Of a stretch of 5,315 nt of DNA, positions 1 through 5,315 are shown piece after piece. Both the position numbers and the translations under genes were made by a program. The notes under the pieces are model-generated. The model was given only the letters and a program-made list of their open reading frames with translations. It searched no databases and was not told the DNA's origin. The number at the start of each line of letters is the position of its first letter. The first letter of the stretch is position 1. The DNA is from JBGOUV01 sp041477815 (GTDB lineage Bacteria; Acidobacteriota; Terriglobia; Bryobacterales; JACQDG01): assembly GCA_041477815.1 (NCBI GenBank), contig JBGOUV010000439.1, forward strand, positions 1-5,315, given 5' to 3'.

Positions 1-112
1 CCTGGCGACCCCGGAGGCGCAGGAGATCGTGTTGAAGCAGATGGAGGACTACTTCTTCGGGGAAGGCGCGGCGCTGCCGCCCGACTACGTCCCGCCGAAG
101 ACGAAAGGTTGA
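1..112 (+). CDS. C-terminal end of an unrecognised protein (5' partial)
   Basis: An open plus-strand frame enters from the left edge (first full codon at position 2) and ends at TGA 110-112, giving 36 residues. It begins LATPEAQEIVLKQMEDYFFG and ends in a Pro/Lys-rich tail, PPDYVPPKTKG. Codons are rich in G/C at third positions, as in the neighbouring genes, which supports real coding. The piece is an acidic/aromatic helix followed by a probably disordered tail, with no motif that names a family. It is convergent with the permease gene, and 103 bp separate the two stops. It could be the end of a periplasmic or enzymatic protein, but the fragment is too short to say. Confidence 0.55.
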   Translation, partial: LATPEAQEIVLKQMEDYFFGEGAALPPDYVPPKTKG

Positions 113-125
113 GTCCGCAAGCGGG

Positions 126-171
126 CGAGGCATGCCTCGTAAGACAGACTGAGCGGCGGCCGGCGACGGCC
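126..171. terminator. Short hairpins between convergent genes, possible weak bidirectional terminator
   Basis: The gap between the two convergent stops holds a 14-bp perfect palindrome, CGAGGCATGCCTCG (126-139), which folds as a 5-bp stem with a CATG loop. It also holds GGCCG-GCGA-CGGCC (158-171), a 5-bp stem with a GNRA-type tetraloop. Neither is followed by a T-run on either strand, so neither is a classical intrinsic terminator. The position between convergent genes is the main argument for a termination role. Confidence 0.2.
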
Positions 172-215
172 AGTGCCGGAGCCCGCGACCCCGCAGGACA
201 GAGCTCGCTCGAGAG

Positions 216-2915
216 CTACTGGTGCCGCAGCGCCGCCACAGGATCGAGCCGCGCCGCGCGCCGCGCAGGCAGGTAGCTGGAGATCAAGGCTACGGCCAGG
301 AAGAATAGCGCGGCGGAGGTGAAGGTGACGGCATCGGTCGGTTTCACCCGATACAGCAGGCTCGCGAGCACGCGCGTGGCTGCAACCGCGGCGGCAAGCC
401 CCAACACGACGCCAGCCACGGCCAGTAACATCCCCTGCCCGGCAATCATTCGAACCACGTCCGCCGGTTGGGCTCCCAAGGCCAAGCGCACCCCGATCTC
501 CTGCGTCCGCCGGCTCACCGCGTAGGAAACCACCCCGTGAATCCCAACCGCCGAAAGCAGCAGCGCCACGCCGGCAAACACACCCAACAGCCACAACGCC
601 GAACGCATCGCGCCGCCCGATCGGGTTACCAGCTGCTCCATGGTGGCGATGTTTTCCACCGGCTGATCCGGGTCGAGCTTCTGCACGATGCCCCGAATCG
701 CCGAAGCCAGGGCCAACGGATCTGAGGTGGTTCGCACCGCCAGCTTCATGTCTTCCCGAAACCCGATGTGATAATCGGGATAGGTTCGCGCCCGCTGGCG
801 AAACGGAACGTAAAGGCACAGGTCTGTTTCTGACCGCAGGCCCAACTGGCGGATATCAGCGATCACTCCGACCACCTCGAGGGACCGCTCCCGATCCGCC
901 CCCCCATCGTACAGCCGTATCCGCTGGCCGATCGGATCCTTGCCGGGCCAGTAACGCTTGGCCAAACCTTCATTCACAATTACGACGCCGGGGGCGCCTT
1001 CCGTGTCCTGGGCGGTGAAATGACGTCCCTGGCGCAGTGCGATGCCCATGGTTCGAAAGTACTTCGGGGTCACGCCAAAATGGAACGCTCCCAGGTCTCC
1101 GGCCCTGATCGTGTGCCCCCCCCGAAAGTAGAGCGGGGCAGACCCTCTCTTAAGCTCTATCCCCCAACCTCCGGCGAGGGGAAGGTTATTCGTTGCCCCT
1201 GCGGCCAGCACACCGGGCAGACTCTCAACCTGCTCGACAACCTGCTCGAAAAAGGCCAGTCGCGTCTCGCGCAACGTCCACAGCTTCCCTCCCCGCGCAT
1301 CTTTGCCGGTCTCCTCCGCGATCTTGTTTCGGGGCATGGCGAGGCGCATAGTCAGGACGTTCTCGGGGTCAAAACCCAGTTGGGCCTGCTGCAGGCGCCA
1401 GAAACTGTGGATCATCAGCCCGGAGCCGATCAGCAAGACCAACGAGAGCGCCACCTGCCCGACCAGCAGCAAGCCGGACGAGGAGACGCGCAGCCTGGGG
1501 GCGGCCGACACCACCGGGCGGGTGGCCCGCAGCGCCGGGGCCAGGCCGAACAGGATGGCCGCTGCCAGTGACGCGACCAGCGTGAATCCAAGCACGCGGC
1601 CATCGAGGCCGGTTTCATCGAATCGCGGAATATTGCCCGGATCGAGGCCTTTCAGCAAGCCTGCCCCCCACCAGGCCAGGAGCAGTCCCAGCACGCCGCC
1701 GAGCGCCGAAAGCAGCAGCCCTTCGGTGAGCAGTTGCCGGACCAGTCGGCCGCGTCCGGCTCCCAGCGCCGCTCGCATCGCCATCTCCTGTTGTCGCGCC
1801 GCCGCCCTGGCCAGCAGCAGATTGGCGACGTTGGCGCACGCGATCAGCAGCACCAGGCTCACTGCCGCCAGCAGGGTCAGCAGCGAAGCGCGATCCTGGC
1901 TGACCAGGGACTCCCGGAGAGGCGTGATATTCACCCCAGGCCCAGGGCCTGGGGTGAATATGCGGCTGTCTTTGAAATACATATGCCCGAGCCGTCGGGC
2001 GATGGTATCCATCTCCGCCTGAGCCTGCTGGAGCGATATGCCGGGCTGGAGCCGGGCGACGACGCGCAATCGGCTCACCTCGCGCTCCGTTACCGGTTCG
2101 TCGTGGAAGGCATAGGGCAGCCACATGTGAAAGTCCTCGGTCGCGCTGGCGAAGAACCGGAACCGGGCGGGCATGACTCCGATGACCGAGTAGGGGTTTC
2201 CGTCCAGTTTGATCGACCGGCCGACCATGGCCGGGTCCCCGCCCAAGCGCTTCCAGAGCCCATGGCTCAGGACGACGAGGGTTTCTCCGGGCCGGTCTTC
2301 TTCGGGTAAAAAGGTGCGGCCGAACTCCGCTTCCACCCCCAGCATCTGGAAAAAGCCGGCCGAGACGTTCTGGACCCGGACCCGCTGTGGCTCGCCTTCG
2401 CCAGTCAGAATCAGGTTACGGCTGCTGCTCGCCGCTATGTCGGAAAAGACGTGGTTCTGGGCTTTCCAATCGAGAAAGGTGGCCGGAGGTACGGCGAACC
2501 CGCGGGTCCAGGGAACGACCTGCGTGACCTGGACCAACCGGTCCGGTTCGCGATAAGGCAGCGGGCGCAACAGCACGGAGTTCACCGCGCTGAAGATTGC
2601 CGTATTGGCCCCGATGCCTAGAGCCAGCGATACTGCGGCCACGGCTGTGAAACCCGGATTTTTGAGCAGCAGCCGCGCGCCGTAGCGGAGGTCGCCCCCA
2701 AGCACGTCCAGGATCTCGTACGGGGCGGAGCGGGCCCAGTCAGCCAGGGTGTGAATCCAAAAGCCAACCAGCGCCCCAAGGCTCTGCTGTTCGCGGGAAC
2801 GGGCACGAAAGTCCGCCAGCATCACGCTGCCATACTCGCGCCGGAACTCGGCCGGGTAGGTTAGCAGCAACAGCCGATAGAAGCGTTGCGAAAGGAGTAG
2901 AACCCAATCCCACAT
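216..2915 (-). CDS. ADOP-type ABC transporter permease (MacB/FtsX fold, duplicated, orphan)
   Basis: An 899-residue inner-membrane protein of the acidobacterial duplicated orphan permease type. Residues 1-75 are the family's N-terminal extension (FYRLLLLTYPAEFRREYG). The core then starts at DLRYGARLLLKNPGFTAVAA, with TM1 at about 87-117. A MacB-type periplasmic domain spans about 118-340, followed by three TMs (about 342-368, 395-421, 440-460). The second half repeats the plan: TM at 479-502, periplasmic domain at about 505-765, and TMs at about 772-800, 825-848 and 863-883, ending PARRAARLDPVAALRHQ. LLLARAAARQQEMAMRAALG (367-386) and SRRTQEIGVRLALGA (801-815) are the matching cytoplasmic motifs of the two FtsX units. 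No ATPase gene lies alongside, as is usual for this family, so the transport substrate is unknown. The ATG is preceded by GGAGG (2921-2925) at 5 nt. Peculiarities are a Pro-Gly insert at 319-330 made by a DNA palindrome, a shortened linker at about 463-478, and a G8 run. Confidence 0.93.
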   Translation of the reverse strand: MWDWVLLLSQRFYRLLLLTYPAEFRREYGSVMLADFRARSREQQSLGALVGFWIHTLADWARSAPYEILDVLGGDLRYGARLLLKNPGFTAVAAVSLALGIGANTAIFSAVNSVLLRPLPYREPDRLVQVTQVVPWTRGFAVPPATFLDWKAQNHVFSDIAASSSRNLILTGEGEPQRVRVQNVSAGFFQMLGVEAEFGRTFLPEEDRPGETLVVLSHGLWKRLGGDPAMVGRSIKLDGNPYSVIGVMPARFRFFASATEDFHMWLPYAFHDEPVTEREVSRLRVVARLQPGISLQQAQAEMDTIARRLGHMYFKDSRIFTPGPGPGVNITPLRESLVSQDRASLLTLLAAVSLVLLIACANVANLLLARAAARQQEMAMRAALGAGRGRLVRQLLTEGLLLSALGGVLGLLLAWWGAGLLKGLDPGNIPRFDETGLDGRVLGFTLVASLAAAILFGLAPALRATRPVVSAAPRLRVSSSGLLLVGQVALSLVLLIGSGLMIHSFWRLQQAQLGFDPENVLTMRLAMPRNKIAEETGKDARGGKLWTLRETRLAFFEQVVEQVESLPGVLAAGATNNLPLAGGWGIELKRGSAPLYFRGGHTIRAGDLGAFHFGVTPKYFRTMGIALRQGRHFTAQDTEGAPGVVIVNEGLAKRYWPGKDPIGQRIRLYDGGADRERSLEVVGVIADIRQLGLRSETDLCLYVPFRQRARTYPDYHIGFREDMKLAVRTTSDPLALASAIRGIVQKLDPDQPVENIATMEQLVTRSGGAMRSALWLLGVFAGVALLLSAVGIHGVVSYAVSRRTQEIGVRLALGAQPADVVRMIAGQGMLLAVAGVVLGLAAAVAATRVLASLLYRVKPTDAVTFTSAALFFLAVALISSYLPARRAARLDPVAALRHQ
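1927..1961. repeat. 35-bp perfect inverted repeat inside the permease gene
   Basis: Arms of 17 bp (ATATTCACCCCAGGCCC at 1927-1943 and its exact complement at 1945-1961) flank a single central A at 1944. The repeat lies in frame in the permease gene and encodes residues 319-330, I-F-T-P-G-P-G-P-G-V-N-I, just before the conserved TPLRESL segment. From memory of ADOP relatives, this stretch between the periplasmic helix and TPLRE is usually several residues shorter and not Pro-Gly repetitive. I infer an in-frame palindromic insertion rather than conserved protein sequence. Confidence 0.75.
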
Positions 2916-2932
2916 GGCAACCTCCGGGGCCG

Positions 2933-3292
2933 TCAGGCCGGCCTGGGCTGCGGCAGCAAGTCTTTAGCGCGCGCCAGGCGAACCAACTGTGCCAGCCGCC
3001 GGGCTTCGGCCTCCGCCACCCGCCGTCCTTCCTCAGTGAGGCGGTAGTAGCGCCGGCGCTCGTCATCCAGGGCCGGATCGGGCCGCTCGTCCGATTCCAC
3101 GATCAGGCCGTCCTCCAGCATCCTCTTGATCGAGCCGTAGAGCGTGCCCGGTCCCAGGCGCAGCTTGCCTCCTGCACGCGCCGACACCTCCTGCATGATC
3201 GCGTAGCCGTGTTTCTCCCCATCGGCCAGCGCCAGCACAATCTGGAAAGCCGCCGGTGTCAGCGGCAGGAAAGCCATCGGGTCAACTTTCAT
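2933..3292 (-). CDS. PadR-family transcriptional regulator
   Basis: A 119-residue winged-helix protein of the short PadR type, which normally acts as a dimeric repressor of an adjacent membrane-transport gene. Visible motifs are the first helix LTPAAFQIVLALADGEKHGY (11-30), a second helix (AIMQEVSA) and the recognition region LGPGTLYGSIKRMLEDGLI (46-64). The wing and its exit follow at about 70-90 (DDERRRYYRLTEEG), and a C-terminal dimerisation helix covers about 91-112. The chosen ATG has GAGGG (3299-3303 on the plus map) 6 nt upstream; the alternative Met6 has no ribosome-binding site. The stop is 17 bp before the permease start, so the two are cotranscribed. PadR-ADOP pairing is typical in Acidobacteriota. 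The inducing signal cannot be read from the sequence, and I infer autorepression from the operator-like boxes upstream. Confidence 0.93.
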   Translation of the reverse strand: MKVDPMAFLPLTPAAFQIVLALADGEKHGYAIMQEVSARAGGKLRLGPGTLYGSIKRMLEDGLIVESDERPDPALDDERRRYYRLTEEGRRVAEAEARRLAQLVRLARAKDLLPQPRPA

Positions 3293-3307
3293 CGCGCGCC
3301 CTCTTTA

Positions 3308-3341
3308 TCTATCAGAATTCGATATATCAACATTCGATAGA
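3308..3341. promoter_or_regulatory. Putative PadR operator: two abutting 15-bp TATC-N7-GATA boxes
   Basis: Box 1 (3310-3324) is TATCAGAATTCGATA and box 2 (3325-3339) is TATCAACATTCGATA. They abut exactly and agree at 13 of 15 positions. Each has TATC/GATA dyad ends. The pair also has a larger dyad, with TCTATC at 3308-3313, GATATATC at the centre (3321-3328) and GATAGA at 3336-3341. The region is strikingly AT-rich for this window and sits 16-47 bp upstream of the padR start. I infer that it is the binding site for the PadR product, giving autoregulation of the padR-permease operon. Confidence 0.65.
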
Positions 3342-3350
3342 ATACAACAA
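3321..3350 (-). promoter_or_regulatory. Candidate padR promoter
   Basis: On the minus strand, TTGTTG (3345-3350) could serve as a -35 and TATATC (3321-3326) as a -10, with an 18-bp spacer. This places the start of transcription shortly before the padR ribosome-binding site. The -10 and most of the spacer lie inside the TATC-N7-GATA boxes, so a bound repressor would block polymerase. The match to consensus is moderate, and the exact hexamers are a best guess in an AT-rich stretch. Confidence 0.4.
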
Positions 3351-3402
3351 GGCGCCGGAGAATGCAAGGCGACAGATATGGGGGTGGGCGGTCCTGCCCC
3401 GC

Positions 3403-4632
3403 TCAGATCAGCGGGAGGGCTGGCGAGATGGAGAAACTCAGTTGCTGGTGAGCCTGCCGTAAGGCCTGCTCGACAAATTCGGGCGTGTCGCCGCGAGCGA
3501 AAATGAATCCGAGATAACTGGACCCCTCGGGGAGCGGGACGAGTTTCTCGCCCCGCTTGGCCGTGATCTCGATGCCCTCGACGCCGGGGGCGCCGGAGGC
3601 GGGCTCCAGATTGTCGACTCTTTCCAGGATGCCGGCGCGGGGGATGGGGATCATCATGACCCCGGAGGCGGTGGGCTCGCGCGGGAGGTCCTCGATGGCC
3701 TCGCCCAGCGCGTGGCGGAGGATCAGTTCTTCGAGCGTGATGCCGTCGGCAAATCGCAGCGCCCGCGCGCAGAGGCCGCCGATGGGGCGCGCGGCGATCT
3801 CCAGCATCCAGACATCTCCTTTGTGCAGGCGCATTTCGGCATGCACCGGGCCGTGCCGCAGTCCCACGGCGGCCACGGCCTTCTCGGTCGCTGCGACGAG
3901 GGCCTGCTGCGCGGCCGGGTCGAGCCGGGACGGAGTCACGTAGATCGTTTCTTCGAAGAAGGGGCCGTCCAGGGGGTCGGGCTTGTCGAAGATCGCCAGG
4001 ACTCGCAGCCGTCCGGCGGTGACGATTCCTTCCAGGGCGACTTCGCGGCCGGGGATGAAGCTCTCCACCTGGATCCACTGGGCCGCCTCGCCCAGGACCC
4101 GGCGCAGCAAGGCCCGGATGCGGTCGAAGGCGGCGCGGAACTCGGCCGCGTTGTCGGCGCGGATCACGCCGCGGCTGGCCGATAGCCCCAGCGGCTTGAG
4201 GACGCAAGGAAACGGGACGTCCGGCGCCGGAGGCGGCGCGGCGGCGGGAAAGCGGCGGTACCAGGGTACGGGCAGCCCGGCCATCCGGAAGCGCTCGCGC
4301 GCCAGGTACTTATTGCGACAGACCTCGACGGCGTCGGGCGGATGAAACGGCAGTTGCAGCTCGCGGGCGGCGAGGGCGGCGATGAGGGTGACGGGATCCC
4401 CCAGGGCCACCAGGCCGTGGATAGGATTCTCGCGCGCAAACTCGACAATCTTCGCAGCCGACTCCTCGGGCTTTTCCAGACGGATGGGGATGGCTCCGTC
4501 GCGCCAGGGATCTTCCAGGACATGACACCGGTCGCTGGCCAGGACTAGAGGCGTCCGGATGCGCTCGGCGGCCTTGCGGAACTCGGCGGCCTGGTATCCG
4601 GTGGTGGTGGAGAGCAGCAACAACCTCTTCAT
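3403..4632 (-). CDS. ATP-grasp family carboxylate-amine ligase-like enzyme
   Basis: A 409-residue cytoplasmic enzyme. It probably activates a carboxylate as acyl-phosphate with ATP and joins it to an amine, as family members do; the substrates are unknown. The N-terminal pre-ATP-grasp domain covers about 1-105 (KRLLLLSTTTGYQAAEF). The ATP-binding region starts at CRNKYLARERF (105-115). The nucleotide lysine is in CVLKPL (K146), followed by a flexible SASRG loop (151-155) and the hinge QVESFIPGREVALEG (188-202). The Mg-ligand positions are HAEMRL (E266) and MLEIAARPIGG (E278, with R282), so the catalytic set looks intact. The C-terminal part (about 323-400), with GVMMIPIPRAGIL, EITAKRGEKLVPLPEGSSYL and GFIFARG, resembles the C-terminal subdomain of L-amino-acid-ligase-like ATP-grasp proteins. 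AAAGG (4637-4641) lies 4 nt before the ATG. It follows the radical SAM selenoprotein gene on the same strand with 164 bp between them, so a shared pathway is plausible but not shown. Confidence 0.88.
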   Translation of the reverse strand: MKRLLLLSTTTGYQAAEFRKAAERIRTPLVLASDRCHVLEDPWRDGAIPIRLEKPEESAAKIVEFARENPIHGLVALGDPVTLIAALAARELQLPFHPPDAVEVCRNKYLARERFRMAGLPVPWYRRFPAAAPPPAPDVPFPCVLKPLGLSASRGVIRADNAAEFRAAFDRIRALLRRVLGEAAQWIQVESFIPGREVALEGIVTAGRLRVLAIFDKPDPLDGPFFEETIYVTPSRLDPAAQQALVAATEKAVAAVGLRHGPVHAEMRLHKGDVWMLEIAARPIGGLCARALRFADGITLEELILRHALGEAIEDLPREPTASGVMMIPIPRAGILERVDNLEPASGAPGVEGIEITAKRGEKLVPLPEGSSYLGFIFARGDTPEFVEQALRQAHQQLSFSISPALPLI

Positions 4633-4677
4633 AGTACCTTTGCGCCCGGTTCAGCCAGCCATGCCCTCCGCTCCTGG

Positions 4678-4781
4678 GCAAATGTAGGGCGGCCCCCCTG
4701 GGCCGGCCTGCCGGATTTCGATAGAGGCATAAAGCCGGCCAGGGGACCGGCTGCGGCCCCGGGGGGCCGCCCCACATTTGC
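4678..4781. repeat. 104-bp intergenic inverted-repeat element (MITE/REP-like)
   Basis: The left arm (4678-4698, starting GCAAATGTAGGGCGG) and right arm (4761-4781, ending CCGCCCCACATTTGC) are reverse complements over 21 bp with a single mismatch (4686/4773). After one further mismatch the pairing continues for 6 bp (4700-4705 with 4754-4759), giving a 28-bp stem with two mismatches. The interior of about 48 nt can form a smaller GCCGG/CCGGC hairpin. It fills most of the gap between the radical SAM and ATP-grasp genes, ending 15 bp from the former's UAG. I see no flanking target duplication, ORF or T-run. It may be a non-autonomous dispersed repeat, or a structured RNA that reduces read-through or protects a processed 3' end. 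Confidence 0.7.
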
Positions 4782-4796
4782 ATCCCTCGTTACGGC

Positions 4797-5315
4797 CTAG
4801 AGAAGGGCCAACTGCCCTTCGGTGGGTTCGGCTCAACAATACCAAGGCTCGTTGATGTAGGGGATAGCGGCGCGGTCGGGCCGGTCGCGGTCGTCGGGAA
4901 GTGGAGGCGGCGCCTGGTCGTGGGCCAGGCTCCAGATCTCCCGGAAAATCTCCTCTCTGGAGACTTCCCTGCGCTGGACCAGCGCCTGCAGCTCCCGGCA
5001 CAACCGATCCATCCAGGGATCCGGATGCGCCCAGCGGTAGCTCAGGGCGGCCTGGTCAAACTCGCCGACGATCCCCAGCACTTCGGGCAGTTCCAAGAGC
5101 CGCGACCCGGCCGGGATCAGCAGCCGGATACAAAGCTGGATGGGCGAGACCTGCGCCACCAGGTCCTGCTCCACCAGCACCCGCAGCAGGTCCCGATACG
5201 TCTCGCGGGTGGTCCACGGGGTGAAAGGGACGAAGGTCGGCGAAAGGGTCAGGCCGGCCGCGCGGCACAAACGCAGGGCCTCCAGGAAGTCCGCCCGGGT
5301 GTGGCCCTTGTCGAG
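4797..5315 (-). CDS. CUAEP-tail radical SAM selenoprotein (5' partial; UGA at 4833-4835 read as Sec)
   Basis: The C-terminal 172 residues of a radical SAM enzyme; the N-terminal part with the CxxxCxxC [4Fe-4S]/SAM motif lies beyond the right edge. The visible part begins LDKGHTRADFLEALRLC and continues into SPTFVPFTPWTT (end of the TIM-barrel region). It then runs VSPIQLCIRLLIPAGSRLLE, an all-helical C-terminal domain and YINEPWYC. The next codon is TGA (4833-4835), followed in the same frame by A-E-P-T-E-G-Q-L-A-L-L and TAG (4797-4799). Cys-Sec-Ala-Glu-Pro is the hallmark of the CUAEP/CCAEP-tail radical SAM family, where Sec or Cys fills the second position. A SECIS-like hairpin follows at the expected spacing. 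Stopping at the UGA would end the protein at 4833 and remove the tail. The reaction catalysed is unknown; the adjacent Cys-Sec pair suggests a redox-active C-terminal arm, by analogy to thioredoxin reductase. The TTG at 5268-5270 is an internal Leu, since the frame is open to the window edge. Confidence 0.87.
4802..4820 (-). promoter_or_regulatory. Bacterial SECIS-like hairpin
   Basis: On the mRNA, GAAGGGC (4814-4820) pairs perfectly with GCCCUUC (4802-4808) around the 5-nt loop AGUUG (4809-4813). The stem starts 12 nt and the loop 19 nt after the UGA. This fits the known bacterial SECIS layout: a short stem-loop in the coding sequence just downstream of UGA, an apical loop roughly 16-37 nt away, and a G within the first two loop bases. 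It would recruit SelB with Sec-tRNA. The hairpin lies wholly within the 11-codon tail before UAG, so it is also translated. Confidence 0.75.
4833..4835 (-). other. In-frame UGA, predicted selenocysteine codon
   Basis: The codon order on the minus strand is TGT (Cys, 4836-4838), TGA, GCC (Ala), GAA (Glu), CCC (Pro). This reproduces the C-[U/C]-A-E-P tail of the family exactly and precedes the SECIS-like hairpin. Recoding requires selA/selB/selC/selD in the genome, which are outside this window. Confidence 0.82.

Noticed and set aside
1927..1961. Palindrome as an intragenic terminator or the end of a broken gene
   Set aside because: The permease frame continues uninterrupted on both sides with conserved family sequence, and there is no T-run, so neither truncation nor termination is indicated.
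1020..2022. Long plus-strand open frames (183 and 239 codons) opposite the permease gene
   Set aside because: They are antisense shadows of a GC-rich coding region. Their translations are low-complexity Arg/Ser/Pro/Gln-rich with no recognisable domain, while the minus frame gives a full conserved permease.
3386..3399. Possible terminator after the ATP-grasp gene (GGGC/GCCC hairpin)
   Set aside because: The stem is only 4 bp and no T-run follows it on the minus strand, so it is too weak to call.
3305..4207. 300-codon minus-strand frame overlapping the ATP-grasp gene and the padR promoter
   Set aside because: Its product is Arg/Pro/Gly-rich and lacks motifs. It is an out-of-frame shadow of the ATP-grasp gene, whose own frame has intact catalytic motifs.
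4651..5001. Minus-strand frame crossing the radical SAM 3' end and the inverted repeat
   Set aside because: It is out of frame with the radical SAM gene, has an Arg/Pro-rich composition and reads through the hairpin element, so it is not a plausible gene.
4833..5270. Radical SAM reading as a 145-residue stand-alone protein starting at TTG and ending at UGA
   Set aside because: The frame is open upstream to the window edge with conserved family sequence (LDKGHTRADFLEALR). The UGA is better explained as Sec given the AEP tail and the SECIS-like hairpin.
1..5315. CRISPR array, tRNA or rRNA genes, transposase, phage genes
   Set aside because: No regularly spaced direct repeats, cloverleaf-like tRNA sequence, rRNA-like sequence or transposase/phage motif was seen on either strand by eye.

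Overview
This GC-rich window most resembles chromosome from an Acidobacteriota member, probably a Bryobacterales/Solibacter-type organism. That is inferred from the 899-residue 'orphan' MacB/FtsX permease of the acidobacterial ADOP type, paired with its own PadR regulator. No rRNA or marker gene is present to confirm the assignment.

Layout from left to right. Positions 1-112 hold the 3' end of an unrecognised plus-strand gene, which converges on a minus-strand block filling the rest of the window. Positions 216-2915 encode the ADOP permease. It lies 17 bp downstream of a PadR-family repressor gene (2933-3292), and the two form a clear two-gene operon. The padR promoter region (about 3306-3350) carries two abutting 15-bp TATC-N7-GATA boxes that overlap a plausible -10, which suggests autoregulation. 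Positions 3403-4632 encode an ATP-grasp ligase-like enzyme. The 4633-4796 gap contains a 104-bp near-perfect inverted repeat (4678-4781). From 4797 to the window edge lies the C-terminal part of a radical SAM protein.

The most notable feature is the end of that radical SAM gene. The frame meets an in-frame UGA (4833-4835) directly after a Cys codon and continues Ala-Glu-Pro-Thr-Glu-Gly-Gln-Leu-Ala-Leu-Leu before a UAG stop. Read as selenocysteine, the tail is Cys-Sec-Ala-Glu-Pro, the signature of the CUAEP/CCAEP-tail radical SAM (seleno)protein family. A 7-bp perfect hairpin with a 5-nt AGUUG loop starts 12 nt after the UGA and fits a bacterial SECIS. A standard gene caller would stop at the UGA and lose the last 12 residues, including the Sec.

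The radical SAM selenoprotein and the ATP-grasp enzyme run in the same direction and may act in one small-molecule or peptide-modifying pathway; this is inference. The PadR-ADOP pair looks like a separate membrane/export stress unit.
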